A DNA stretch of 64,000 nt from IMCC45349 sp047219225. Lineage in GTDB: Bacteria > Bacteroidota > Bacteroidia > Flavobacteriales > Flavobacteriaceae. Below the pieces are notes generated by a model. It saw only the letters and a list, made by a program, of their open reading frames with translations, made no database searches and was not told the origin of the DNA. This document shows, piece after piece, positions 26,978-36,148 of the stretch (positions are counted from its first letter, which is position 1; each line of letters begins with the position of its first letter). Position numbers and translations under genes: made by a program. Location: NCBI RefSeq assembly GCF_047219225.1, contig NZ_CP178208.1, positions 682,001 to 746,000 on the forward strand, in the 5' to 3' direction.

Positions 26978-28093
26978 ATGAAGTACTATATAATTGCAGG
27001 AGAAGCCTCTGGCGATTTACATGGCTCAAATTTAATGAAAGCATTACTTGAGAAAGATGCAAATGCTGAGTTTAGATTTTGGGGAGGAGATCTTATGCAA
27101 AATGTTGGAGGTACTTTAGTAAAACATTATCGTGATTTAGCCTTTATGGGGTTTATTGAGGTAGTTATGAATTTAAGAACTATCACTAAAAATCTTTCTT
27201 TTTGCAAACAAGATATTGAAGCATATAATCCAGACTGTATCATATTTATAGATTATCCAGGTTTTAACTTAAGGATTGCTAAATGGGCTAAACCTAAAGG
27301 CTACAAAACACATTATTACATTTCGCCTCAAATTTGGGCATGGAAAGAAAACAGAATTCATGATATTAAGCGAGATGTAGATAGTATGTATGTTATACTA
27401 CCTTTTGAAAAGGATTTTTATCAAAATAAACACAATTTTCCTGTAAACTTTGTTGGACATCCTTTAATAGATGCTATAGCAGATAGAAAGCAAATTGATG
27501 AAGATACTTTTAGACAAGAATACAATTTAAATGAAAAACCAATAATTGCCTTGTTACCTGGAAGTAGAAAACAAGAGATAAAAAAAATGCTTTCTATAAT
27601 GCTTTCAATTATTGATGATTTCCCAGATTATCAATTCGTAATTGCAGGTGCACCAAGTCAAGACTATAGTTTTTACAAGCAGTTTATCACCAACCCAAAT
27701 GTAAACTTTGTTAGCAATATTACATATGACTTATTAAGTGTTTCAACCGCTGCTTTGGTAACTTCTGGAACTGCAACTTTAGAAACAGCTCTTTTTAAAG
27801 TCCCAGAAGTAGTTTGTTACAAGGGAAGTTGGTTATCATACCAAATTGGTAAACGTTTAGTAAAACATATTAAATACATATCGTTGGTTAATTTAATAAT
27901 GGACGAAGAAGTAGTGACAGAATTAATTCAAAATGACTTTAACTCTAAAAGGCTAAAAATTGAATTAAACAAAATCTTAAATGATTATGAGCGTACAAAA
28001 TTCTTTATTAGCTATTACGAATTGGAACAAAAACTTGGAGGAAAAGGAGCAAGTAACAATGTTGCTAACCTAATACTTAAAGCCCTAAATTAG
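26978..28093 (+). CDS. lpxB: Lipid-A-disaccharide synthase
   Basis: A 371-aa GT19 glycosyltransferase that joins UDP-2,3-diacylglucosamine and 2,3-diacylglucosamine-1-phosphate to form the lipid A disaccharide at the inner membrane surface. Signature stretches: IIAGEASGDLHGSNLMKAL at the start, FIDYPGFNLRIAKWAK, YYISPQIWAWKENRI, FVGHPLIDA, LLPGSRKQEIKKMLSIML and TSGTATLETALFKVPEVVCYKG. Full length. Third gene of the surE operon. Confidence 0.97.
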   Translation: MKYYIIAGEASGDLHGSNLMKALLEKDANAEFRFWGGDLMQNVGGTLVKHYRDLAFMGFIEVVMNLRTITKNLSFCKQDIEAYNPDCIIFIDYPGFNLRIAKWAKPKGYKTHYYISPQIWAWKENRIHDIKRDVDSMYVILPFEKDFYQNKHNFPVNFVGHPLIDAIADRKQIDEDTFRQEYNLNEKPIIALLPGSRKQEIKKMLSIMLSIIDDFPDYQFVIAGAPSQDYSFYKQFITNPNVNFVSNITYDLLSVSTAALVTSGTATLETALFKVPEVVCYKGSWLSYQIGKRLVKHIKYISLVNLIMDEEVVTELIQNDFNSKRLKIELNKILNDYERTKFFISYYELEQKLGGKGASNNVANLILKALN

Positions 28094-28104
28094 CCCTAAA
28101 TTTT

Positions 28105-28614
28105 ATGCGTAACATAATTTATGTACTCATTATTCTTATAAGCTTCTCTTCGTGTAAATCTACAAAAAGAGCTAAAGTCACAACCAAAAAAGAGCGTGTA
28201 AAAAATTCGAAAACAAACGAAAGTAAAATTCCTCCTGTTTCTACCAAAATTGTAAAAAACGCACAATATTATAGTGGCACTCGATATAAGTATGGAGGTA
28301 ACAGCAAAAAAGGAATGGATTGTTCTGGCTTAGTTTATGTTTCTTTTCAAAAAGAAAACATTAGTACTCCAAGAACCACTAAAGAACTATCTAAAACTGG
28401 TACTTGGATTGATTTAAAAAAAGTAAAAAAAGGTGATTTACTCTTTTTTGCCACTAAAAAGAATAGCAGAAAAATCAACCACGTAGGTATCGTAACATCT
28501 ACTAAAAATGGAGTTAAGTTTATACATGCCAGCACAAGCAGAGGTGTCATAACATCCTCACTAACTGAACGTTATTGGTATTTCGCTTTTGTACAAGCAA
28601 GAAGATTATTGTAA
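28105..28614 (+). CDS. NlpC/P60 (C40) cysteine peptidase, lipoprotein
   Basis: A 169-aa predicted lipoprotein (lipobox SSC at about residue 17, then a Lys-rich linker) with one NlpC/P60 domain: KYGGNSKKGMDCSGLVYVSF with nucleophile C73, INHVGIV with H126, and FIHAST with H141. It cleaves peptide cross-link or stem peptides of peptidoglycan. Located 11 bp after lpxB and 21 bp before comEC, in an operon concerned largely with the envelope. Confidence 0.93.
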   Translation: MRNIIYVLIILISFSSCKSTKRAKVTTKKERVKNSKTNESKIPPVSTKIVKNAQYYSGTRYKYGGNSKKGMDCSGLVYVSFQKENISTPRTTKELSKTGTWIDLKKVKKGDLLFFATKKNSRKINHVGIVTSTKNGVKFIHASTSRGVITSSLTERYWYFAFVQARRLL

Positions 28615-28635
28615 GATTTTAATTATCTTACATAT

Positions 28636-30666
28636 GTGAAATTGCTCAACTTCTCAATAATTAAACTTACAATTGCACTTATTATTGGTGTATTAATTGG
28701 TTATTACTATTCCTTCAGTATAAATATATCACTAAGCTTAACACTGCTATTTTCAGTTAGCTTTATAGGATTACATTTTTATAGTATTAATAAGCTAAAA
28801 CGATTTCCTTTATTAGATATATTAGTAATTTCGACTATAGTTTGCATTGGAATATTAAATACTACATTACATAAACAATCAAATTTTAATAATCATTATA
28901 GTTATTTAGACATTTCTACCAATGAATCAAACTACACAATAGATTTCAGGGTTAGAGAAGTATTAAAACCTGGTAATTATTACAATAAATACGTCATTAA
29001 TATTTTAAAAGTAAATGACTCTATTGTAACAGGAAAAACACTTTTAAATGTAAAAAAAGACAGTACAATTCCTTCTCTAAAAGTTGATAACATTTACTAT
29101 ACTAAAACACAATTTAAATCACTAATTCATCCTTTAAATCCTCATCAATTTGATTATAAGGAATATTTAAGAAAACAACATATCTACCATCAATTATTTG
29201 TTTCTAATAACGAACTCTTATTACAAAACACAGACAAGCACACCATTTTTGGCTATGCTGCTGCTTTAAGAGAAAATATTAACTCAAAACTAAAAGCATA
29301 TAACTTTAAAGAAAGTGAACTAGCTATTATTAATGCTTTACTTTTAGGACAAAGACAAGATATTTCTAAAGAAATATATAATAGCTACACCAAAGCTGGA
29401 GCCATACATATTTTAGCTGTTTCTGGGCTACATGTTGGTATTATTCTCTTTTTATTAAACTATCTATTAAAACCTATTGAATATTTTAAAAAAGGATATC
29501 TAATAAAGTTAATACTAACATTAATTTTCATGTGGTCTTACGCTGTTATTGCTGGACTGTCTGCTTCAGTAGTAAGAGCAGTAACCATGTTTAGTGTTTT
29601 TGCTTTTGCTATGCACTTAAAAAGAAAAACTAATGTTTATAATACCTTAGCTATTTCAATTTTTATACTTCTACTCTTTAAACCAAATTTTCTATTTGAT
29701 GTAGGATTTCAACTTAGTTATCTCGCTGTATTGGCTATTATTATAATACAACCAATGCTTTACAACCTTTACAAGCCTAAATTTAAGGTTATTGATTTCT
29801 TTTGGAAAATATTTACTGTAACCATAGCGGCACAATTTGGCATTATTCCTATAAGCTTATATTATTTCCATCAATTCCCTGGGCTGTTTGTAATTTCTAA
29901 TCTTGTCATTATACCTTGTTTAAGCATTATTTTAGGTGCTGGTATTTTGCTTATTGTTTTATCCTTAATAAACGCATTACCAACACTATTTGCAGAAGCA
30001 TATGGCTTTATTATTTCTACCATGAATAACTTTGTAAGTTGGATATCTGAACAAGAAACGTATTTATTTCAAAACATTTCTTTTAGTTTAACACAAGTAA
30101 TTCTTAGTTATATTGTAATAATATCCGGAATAGCCTGCATTAAAACTAAAACCTATAAAAGCACACTTATTTTCTTTATTAGCATAATTATATTTCAAGG
30201 TTATTTTATGTCTTTAAAATTTAAAACAGATAATAGTTTTGTTGTATTTCATAAAAGCAGATATACAATTATTGGACAAAAACTAAACAACAAACTAATT
30301 ATTAATCATAACATCGAAAAAATTGAAAATGAAAAGCTATTGACAAACTATAAAATAGGAGAACACATTGACACTATTAATTACAACACAATTAAAAACC
30401 TGTATACTATTAATAATATTAAAATACTTGTAATAGATAGTTTGGGTATTTATAATATTAAATCTATTAAGCCAAACATCATTTTATTACGTGACTCACC
30501 AAAACTAAATCTAAATCGAGTAATTGACTCTTTACAACCAGAATTAATAATTAGTGATGGTAGTAATTACAAAAGCTATCAGGAACGTTGGAAAGAAACT
30601 TGTAGAATAAAAAAACTCCCTTTTCACCAAACGAGCAAAAAGGGAGCCTTCGTAATTAGCTATTAA
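28636..30666 (+). CDS. ComEC/Rec2 family DNA-uptake channel protein
   Basis: A 676-aa polytopic protein. N-terminal membrane segments are followed by a DUF4131-like OB region (about residues 90-180, ending PHQFDYKEYLRKQHIYHQLF). The competence domain begins with INALLLGQRQDISKEIYNSYTKAGAIHILAVSGLHVGI, the diagnostic ComEC motif, and continues through about ten helices. The C-terminal about 140 residues replace the metallo-beta-lactamase-like domain with a short, divergent stretch, as is common in Bacteroidota. The start is GTG at 28636; no ATG fits. It would move single-stranded DNA across the inner membrane. Last gene of the surE operon. Confidence 0.88.
   Translation: MKLLNFSIIKLTIALIIGVLIGYYYSFSINISLSLTLLFSVSFIGLHFYSINKLKRFPLLDILVISTIVCIGILNTTLHKQSNFNNHYSYLDISTNESNYTIDFRVREVLKPGNYYNKYVINILKVNDSIVTGKTLLNVKKDSTIPSLKVDNIYYTKTQFKSLIHPLNPHQFDYKEYLRKQHIYHQLFVSNNELLLQNTDKHTIFGYAAALRENINSKLKAYNFKESELAIINALLLGQRQDISKEIYNSYTKAGAIHILAVSGLHVGIILFLLNYLLKPIEYFKKGYLIKLILTLIFMWSYAVIAGLSASVVRAVTMFSVFAFAMHLKRKTNVYNTLAISIFILLLFKPNFLFDVGFQLSYLAVLAIIIIQPMLYNLYKPKFKVIDFFWKIFTVTIAAQFGIIPISLYYFHQFPGLFVISNLVIIPCLSIILGAGILLIVLSLINALPTLFAEAYGFIISTMNNFVSWISEQETYLFQNISFSLTQVILSYIVIISGIACIKTKTYKSTLIFFISIIIFQGYFMSLKFKTDNSFVVFHKSRYTIIGQKLNNKLIINHNIEKIENEKLLTNYKIGEHIDTINYNTIKNLYTINNIKILVIDSLGIYNIKSIKPNIILLRDSPKLNLNRVIDSLQPELIISDGSNYKSYQERWKETCRIKKLPFHQTSKKGAFVISY
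30609..30646 (-). terminator. Minus-strand terminator inside the 3' end of comEC
   Basis: The stem CTCCCTTTT/AAAAGGGAG (30616-30624 with 30638-30646) has an A-tract at 30609-30615 that is a T7 tract on the minus strand. It lies 27 bp past the stop of the thioredoxin gene (30673), within comEC coding sequence. The plus strand has no T-run after it. Confidence 0.75.
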
Positions 30667-30672
30667 AATACT

Positions 30673-31218
30673 TTATTGTTGAAATTCTGGTTTAAAAGCT
30701 TTGTAATAATTATTAAACGCCTCTTGTGTTTTCATGTCTTTATGATCGTCGTTCTTAAATAACTTTAAATACAATTCTAAGTCTTGCGGTTTTTTATAAC
30801 CTCTTACTGGTGTTAAAAACTCAGCATTTTCATCTAAAAAGACTATTGTAGGATACGCTTGTACCTTAAAATAACTTGCTAATTGATGCGGACTATTTCT
30901 GCGATTAGCTAATGCTGGATTATAATTTGGATTTGTAAACAAACGTCCTTTATAATTCACCTCATCGTTACCTTGCGCATTAAACTTAACTGCATAATAA
31001 TGCTTGTTTACATACTTAACAACATCTTTATTTTGAAACGTATTTTTATCTAACATTTTACATGGACCACACCAAACTGTGTACATATCTACCATGATTT
31101 TTCTTGGTTCTTTTTTTTGCAATTCTAAGGCTTCTTCAAAAGTAACCCAGTTTATCTTTTGAGCAGATGTAATATTAACTGCTAAAAAGAATAGTAATAG
31201 TAATCCTATATTTTTCAT
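30673..31218 (-). CDS. Secreted thioredoxin-fold protein
   Basis: A 181-aa protein with signal peptide (…VNITSAQ, about residue 20) and a thioredoxin-like domain at about residues 22-140. The redox motif is WCGPC (C50, C53), with the cis-Pro segment VQAYPTIVFLDENAE. The wording NTFQNKDVVKYVNKHYYAVKFNAQGND fits the thioredoxin_7/DUF255-like group. Likely a periplasmic disulfide reductase or isomerase. It converges on comEC with only 6 bp between, and its terminator lies in comEC. Confidence 0.9.
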   Translation of the reverse strand: MKNIGLLLLFFLAVNITSAQKINWVTFEEALELQKKEPRKIMVDMYTVWCGPCKMLDKNTFQNKDVVKYVNKHYYAVKFNAQGNDEVNYKGRLFTNPNYNPALANRRNSPHQLASYFKVQAYPTIVFLDENAEFLTPVRGYKKPQDLELYLKLFKNDDHKDMKTQEAFNNYYKAFKPEFQQ

Positions 31219-31283
31219 ATCAATTATTTTCCTGTATTAATCGTAATAATATACAATTCATAACAAATAGTATTCCTAAAATA

Positions 31284-31312
31284 TAAAAAACGCTCCATAA
31301 ATGGAGCGTTTT
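31284..31312 (-). terminator. Terminator of the POT transporter pair
   Basis: The stem CGCTCCAT/ATGGAGCG (31291-31298 with 31301-31308) is extended by AA/TT pairs, with A6 to the left that reads as T6 on the minus strand. It is 26 bp beyond the stop at 31338. Confidence 0.85.
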
Positions 31313-31337
31313 ACGTTTATTTTAACGATTTATTCGA

Positions 31338-33113
31338 TTATCTAACACCATGCATTAGTTTCTTTAACAATGGGTGAAGTGCAAATGCAACTAACCCTAA
31401 AACAACTGGCACTATAGTGAATATTAAAAAGAAATAAGATAAGCCACTCTCATTCGTAATCTTCTCAATATCTCCTCCAACATAATGAGCCATTTTATTT
31501 CCAATAGCAATAGCTAAATAATATACTCCAAACATAAAGGCAACCATACGTGCTGGTACAAGTTTACTTAAATAAGACAATCCCATTGGTGACAAACAAA
31601 GTTCACCTAAAGTATGGAATAAATAAGCTAACACTAACCATATCATACTTAATTTAGCTGTTTCAGCTCCTAATGGTACATTTCTAGTTGCAAAGGCTAA
31701 AAATCCAAAACCAATAGCCATAATAATTAAACCTAAACCATATTTAACAGAAGCTGGTGGATTGTATTTACTATCCCACCATTTAGTAAATAATGGCGCA
31801 AACATGATTATAAATAAAGAGTTTAAAATTGCAAACCAAGTAATTGGTACTTCAGCACTAGAATCACTAAATTCTATATATAATTTATAGATAACAATTG
31901 CCCAAACAATTAAGAAACTAACACCTAGCACAATATTTGACATGCTTATTCTACTAAATGTTTTTCTGAATAATGACAATAGCACGTAAGAAATAATACC
32001 TAACGGAATTACTGTCACTAATAAATCTATTATTTTAAATGTAAAAGCTGCATTACCCTCTAAAACTCTATCGGTAAAATCTCTAGTGTATAATGGTAAC
32101 GATCCAGCAGCTTGTTCAAAGGCAGCCCAAAAGAAAATTGTAAAAATACAGAAGATTGTAAATGCAATCATTCTATCTCTTACAATTCGTTCGTATCTTG
32201 GAATTCTAACAACCAGGATAATAATAAATAATAAAGCTGCTAAAAGTGCAAAAAACAAAGAGTCTGTCATACCTGCAACTGTAAAGTTTAAAGTATTAAT
32301 ATTCCCTATTTTACTTAATGGATCATTTATAATAAAAATTAATGCTGATATTATAAACGCTCCAATTAACACATAATCTAAAGTTAAAAACTTATTTAGC
32401 TTTGTTTCAACATTAGCTTTAGTAGTTTCAACTTGGTCTACTAAAGTGTCAATTAAATCTTCTTGTTCATTATTTGGTTTAGAACCTATATTACCAAACA
32501 ACGGTTGTGCTAAATAAAACTGAATCATACCAAGTAACATAAAGATACCTGCAAGACCGAATCCCCAAGACCATCCAATTTTTTCTCCAACCCATCCACA
32601 TAACATGATTCCAATAAATGCACCAGCATTTACTCCCATGTAAAAGATGTTATATGCGCCATCTTTTTTATCGTCTTTTCCCTCATACATTTTAGAAATG
32701 ATTGAAGTCATATTAGGCTTAAAAAAACCATTACCAACAATAAGTAACGCAATACCAATATATAAAAATGTTGGAGTTTCAACTGCCATAGCTGCGTGAC
32801 CTAAGGTCATTAATAAAGCACCAATAACGACAGCCATTCTATAACCTATTTTATTATCTGCTAACCAACCACCAACAATAGGCGTTAGGTAAACAAACAT
32901 TGCATAAGTACCAAGTAAAGATAATGCTGCCGACTTATCCCAACCCCATCCAGGGTTATCTCCAGCAATAGCACCAGTTAAAAATATTACTAAAATTGCA
33001 CGCATTCCATAATATGAAAAACGCTCCCACATTTCAGTGAAAAACAGTACAAACAATCCAGCTGGATGCCCTAGTACTTTGTCTTTAAACATGTTTTCTA
33101 CATCTGTATTCAT
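31338..33113 (-). CDS. POT/PTR family proton-dependent peptide transporter (paralogue 2)
   Basis: A 591-aa MFS peptide importer. The family hallmark FFTEMWERFSYYGMRAIL (about residues 25-42) holds the proton-coupling ExxERF motif. GNGFFKPNMTSIISKMYEGKDDKKDGAYNIFYMGVNAGAF and AYLFHTLGELCLSPMGLSYLSKL are the other PTR2 signatures. Compared with the neighbour (463 aa) it has about 130 extra residues in the middle (about 215-345), including an acidic linker and extra hydrophobic segments. It brings di- and tripeptides into the cytoplasm. It follows its paralogue by 11 bp; co-transcribed. Confidence 0.95.
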   Translation of the reverse strand: MNTDVENMFKDKVLGHPAGLFVLFFTEMWERFSYYGMRAILVIFLTGAIAGDNPGWGWDKSAALSLLGTYAMFVYLTPIVGGWLADNKIGYRMAVVIGALLMTLGHAAMAVETPTFLYIGIALLIVGNGFFKPNMTSIISKMYEGKDDKKDGAYNIFYMGVNAGAFIGIMLCGWVGEKIGWSWGFGLAGIFMLLGMIQFYLAQPLFGNIGSKPNNEQEDLIDTLVDQVETTKANVETKLNKFLTLDYVLIGAFIISALIFIINDPLSKIGNINTLNFTVAGMTDSLFFALLAALLFIIILVVRIPRYERIVRDRMIAFTIFCIFTIFFWAAFEQAAGSLPLYTRDFTDRVLEGNAAFTFKIIDLLVTVIPLGIISYVLLSLFRKTFSRISMSNIVLGVSFLIVWAIVIYKLYIEFSDSSAEVPITWFAILNSLFIIMFAPLFTKWWDSKYNPPASVKYGLGLIIMAIGFGFLAFATRNVPLGAETAKLSMIWLVLAYLFHTLGELCLSPMGLSYLSKLVPARMVAFMFGVYYLAIAIGNKMAHYVGGDIEKITNESGLSYFFLIFTIVPVVLGLVAFALHPLLKKLMHGVR

Positions 33114-33124
33114 CAGTATCTTTT

Positions 33125-34516
33125 TTATTGGTTATCAGCTAATTCAAATCCTTCAGCTTCCTCGTAGTTCATCTCTCTTTCGTCATCTTCAACACCATGA
33201 GTTAAAACCTCTAATTTCTTTCTAAATAGCATTACTAACAATCCAAATACAACACAAAATACTGCGATTCCTGTAAATACTGTAAACTCACCTAATTCAG
33301 ATGCTGATTCACCTAATAAACCTGCTAGTTTATTTCCAAAACCTGTCATTGCAAAGTAAACTCCCATCATTAATGAAGCGTACTTTAATGGCGCTAATTT
33401 TGTAATATAAGATAACGCTACAGGTGAAATACAAAGCTCTCCAATAGTGTGGAATAAATAAGCTAGTACCAACCAATACATAGCAGAAGATCCAGTACTT
33501 TCAAATTCTGCTGAAGCAGCAGACATAAAGAAGAATCCAGTACCCATAATTATAAGCCCTAAAATCATTTTAAATAATGAAGTCGATAATTTTCCTTTTA
33601 ACTTTCTACTTGCCCAATAAGCAGCTACTCCTGTTCCTAAGAAAATAATAAACATTGCATTAAGTGATTGGAACCAAGATGCTGGCACTTCCCAACCCAT
33701 TAACATTCTGTTGGTGTTATCCATTGCATAAATATTCATCAATCCACCAGCTTGCTCAAAAGCTCCCCAGAAAACAATTACTAATAAAAATGAAATAAAA
33801 AGTACAACTATTCTATCCTTTTCTATTTTAGTTAATGGTTTATTCATTGCTTCTTTCTCAGCCTGATTTTCTGAAGCTCCTAAGAAATTACCAACATGCT
33901 TTAAGTGTTTTTGCCCAACAACATACTGAATTAAACCTGCAGCCATACCAATACCTGCTAAACCAAATCCATAATGCCATCCATAAACTTCACCTACGTA
34001 TCCAACTATTAAACTTGATAAAAATGCACCTACATTAATACCAATATAAAAGATTGTAAATCCTTTATCTCTTCTAATATCTCCTTGCTTATACAAACCT
34101 CCAACCATAGTTGAAATATTAGGCTTTAACATACCAACTCCAGCAATAATTAAACCTAAACCAGAATAAAATGCCCACATCTCTTCTATAGCCAAAATAC
34201 TATGTCCAGCAACTAATAGGATTCCTCCATATAGTACAGACTTCTTTTGTCCTAAAAATTTATCTGCTATCCAACCACCTGGAATCGACATTACATATAC
34301 TAACATTGTATATGTTCCATATAATGATAATGCATCACCATTAGTCCATCCTAATCCTGCATTTTCACCAGTTGTTGTTGCAACTAAGTAAAGTACTAAA
34401 ATTGCACGCATTCCATAATAAGAGAAACGTTCCCACATTTCTGTAAAGAACAACACGTACAATCCAACTGGATGTCCAAATAGTTCTTTTTGCTTTATTT
34501 CAGCTGTATTTGCCAT
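33125..34516 (-). CDS. POT/PTR family proton-dependent peptide transporter (paralogue 1)
   Basis: A 463-aa transporter with the same hallmarks: FFTEMWERFSYYGMRAIL, LKPNISTMVGGLYKQGDIRRDKGFTIFYIGINVGAF and AYLFHTIGELCISPVALSYITKLAP. Its first 45 residues are nearly identical in pattern to the downstream gene, so the pair arose by tandem duplication. About 12 membrane helices are expected and the C-terminus ends in an acidic tail. First gene of the pair, preceded by the structured leader at 34576-34668. Confidence 0.95.
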   Translation of the reverse strand: MANTAEIKQKELFGHPVGLYVLFFTEMWERFSYYGMRAILVLYLVATTTGENAGLGWTNGDALSLYGTYTMLVYVMSIPGGWIADKFLGQKKSVLYGGILLVAGHSILAIEEMWAFYSGLGLIIAGVGMLKPNISTMVGGLYKQGDIRRDKGFTIFYIGINVGAFLSSLIVGYVGEVYGWHYGFGLAGIGMAAGLIQYVVGQKHLKHVGNFLGASENQAEKEAMNKPLTKIEKDRIVVLFISFLLVIVFWGAFEQAGGLMNIYAMDNTNRMLMGWEVPASWFQSLNAMFIIFLGTGVAAYWASRKLKGKLSTSLFKMILGLIIMGTGFFFMSAASAEFESTGSSAMYWLVLAYLFHTIGELCISPVALSYITKLAPLKYASLMMGVYFAMTGFGNKLAGLLGESASELGEFTVFTGIAVFCVVFGLLVMLFRKKLEVLTHGVEDDEREMNYEEAEGFELADNQ

Positions 34517-34575
34517 AAGTCAATAATGTTTTATTTATTATTTATAGTTAGTTTATTGTTTGTATACAATTGATT

Positions 34576-34668
34576 AATAGCACTTTCATAAAAAAAGGAA
34601 AGGCTAAAGCTATTTCCTAGTTTTAATATGCGAAGAAAAAAGTGGCTTATTTTAAAATAAGTGCTATT
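34576..34668. repeat. Inverted repeat enclosing the leader hairpin
   Basis: AATAGCACTT (34576-34585) and its exact complement AAGTGCTATT (34659-34668) are 10-bp arms 73 bp apart. The right arm partly overlaps the palindrome CTTATTTTAAAATAAG (34646-34661), so the two structures would be mutually exclusive. Confidence 0.55.
34590..34618 (-). terminator. Terminator-like hairpin in the POT leader (possible attenuator)
   Basis: On the minus strand AGGAAA…TTTCCT (34618-34613 with 34601-34596) encloses a short GC/GC pair and is followed at once by seven T (34596-34590). It stands about 74 nt upstream of the POT start codon, where a terminator is not expected unless it attenuates the operon or ends a small RNA. 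Confidence 0.5.
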
Positions 34669-34800
34669 CATTGTTGTTGCAATGTAAAAAAACACATTGA
34701 TTATAGCAACCCTTTTTGCTTTTTAGCTCATAATTATAGATTAAAAACCTTAGATTTTAACATTTACCTTTATCTAATAACAAATAAAAAACTAGAATAG

Positions 34801-34808
34801 TATCTTTG
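34801..34808 (+). promoter_or_regulatory. -7 promoter element of the HMG-CoA reductase operon
   Basis: TATCTTTG matches TAnnTTTG and ends 23 nt before the ATG at 34832. No TTG at the usual -33 distance. Confidence 0.5.
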
Positions 34809-34831
34809 CCTTTCGAATAACATTATATTCT

Positions 34832-36148
34832 ATGAGTAAAGTAATATCTGGATTTTCTAGACTTGATAAATCACAAAAAATTAATTGGCTTGCCGAACAT
34901 TATTTTAATGATTCTGATATAGCAAAATCAATTTTAAAACAATATTGGAATGAAGATGAAAAATTACAAAAGCTTCATGACGAGTTTATCGAAAACACTA
35001 TCACTAATTATTACTTACCCCTTGGTATTGCACCAAACTTTTTAATCAATAATTCTGTTTATACCATACCTATGGCAATCGAAGAAAGTTCGGTTGTTGC
35101 TGCTGCTAGTAAAGCCGCTAAATTTTGGTATGATAGAGGAGGGTTTAAAACCAAAGTTATTTCTACTACCAAAATAGGACAAGTGCATTTTATGTACCAT
35201 GGAAATCATGATCATTTAGTTAGCTTTTTTAAATCTGTAAAACCTCTATTACTCAAAGACGCTAAACCTTTAACTAAAAACATGGAAAAGCGTGGTGGTG
35301 GTATTTTAGATATTGAATTAAGGGATAAAACAAATGAAATTAATGGTTATTACCAATTACACGCAACTTTTGAAACCAAAGATGCTATGGGAGCCAATTT
35401 TATTAATTCTTGTTTAGAACAGTTTGCAAATACTTTTAATACTGAAGCTCAAAAATTTGATGATTTTTCTGAAACTGAAAAAGACATTCAAATAGTAATG
35501 AGTATTCTTTCTAACTATGTTCCAGAATGCTTAGTAAGAGCTGAAGTAAGCTGTAATGTTGAAGACTTAACCGAAAACGAAAACATCTCTCCTACTGAAT
35601 TTGCTAATAAATTTATTCAAGCAGTTAATATTGCAGAAGTAGAACCATATAGAGCAGTAACTCACAATAAAGGCATTATGAATGGTATTGATGCTGTTGT
35701 ATTAGCTACGGGAAATGACTTTCGTGCTGTTGAAGCTGGAGTTCACGCTTATGCGGCAAGAAATGGAAAGTACTCAAGCTTAACACATGCTAGTGTTGAA
35801 AATGGTGTTTTTAAATTTTGGATTGAAATTCCTTTAGCACTAGGAACTGTTGGTGGCTTAACGAGTTTACATCCTTTAGTAAAATTAGCATTAGAGATGT
35901 TAAATAAACCTAGTGCAGAAGAGCTAATGCAAATAGTTGCTGTTGCTGGATTAGCACAAAATTTTGCTGCGTTACGTTCTTTAACTACTACTGGAATACA
36001 GCAAGGACATATGAAAATGCACTTAATGAATATTCTTAATCAATTTGAAGCTACAGACTCTGAAAAAAATGCTCTTGTAGAGCATTTTAAAACAAATACT
36101 GTAACTCATAGTGCAGTTGTTAAAGCTATTGAAAATTTAAGGCGTTAA
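34832..36148 (+). CDS. mvaA: Class II hydroxymethylglutaryl-CoA reductase
   Basis: A 438-aa enzyme of the 'degradative' class II type. Catalytic residues line up with the Pseudomonas mevalonii enzyme: Glu in PMAIEESSVVAAAS (E84/E85), K280 in HNKGIMNGID, D296 in ATGNDFRAVEAG and H393 in QQGHMKMH. The spacing of the last three (16 and 97) is nearly the family's. Despite the class name it should act biosynthetically here, making mevalonate for isoprenoids, because a GHMP kinase follows directly. Stop and next start overlap in TAATG. Confidence 0.95.
   Translation: MSKVISGFSRLDKSQKINWLAEHYFNDSDIAKSILKQYWNEDEKLQKLHDEFIENTITNYYLPLGIAPNFLINNSVYTIPMAIEESSVVAAASKAAKFWYDRGGFKTKVISTTKIGQVHFMYHGNHDHLVSFFKSVKPLLLKDAKPLTKNMEKRGGGILDIELRDKTNEINGYYQLHATFETKDAMGANFINSCLEQFANTFNTEAQKFDDFSETEKDIQIVMSILSNYVPECLVRAEVSCNVEDLTENENISPTEFANKFIQAVNIAEVEPYRAVTHNKGIMNGIDAVVLATGNDFRAVEAGVHAYAARNGKYSSLTHASVENGVFKFWIEIPLALGTVGGLTSLHPLVKLALEMLNKPSAEELMQIVAVAGLAQNFAALRSLTTTGIQQGHMKMHLMNILNQFEATDSEKNALVEHFKTNTVTHSAVVKAIENLRR

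Larger units (their letters stand above)
34517..34831. other. 315-bp intergenic region: structured leader of the POT operon and promoter of the HMG-CoA reductase operon
   Basis: No coding sequence is seen. It contains a terminator-like hairpin on the minus strand (34590-34618), a perfect 10-bp inverted repeat around it (34576-34585 and 34659-34668), a 16-bp perfect palindrome (34646-34661), and a plus-strand -7 element at 34801-34808. No exact minus-strand TAnnTTTG lies between the hairpin and the POT start, so POT transcription probably begins upstream of the hairpin. Confidence 0.6.

Noticed and set aside
34700..34730. Plus-strand AGCAA/TTGCT hairpin followed by TTTTT
   Set aside because: The stem is only 5 bp, with no plus-strand gene upstream to terminate; probably chance.
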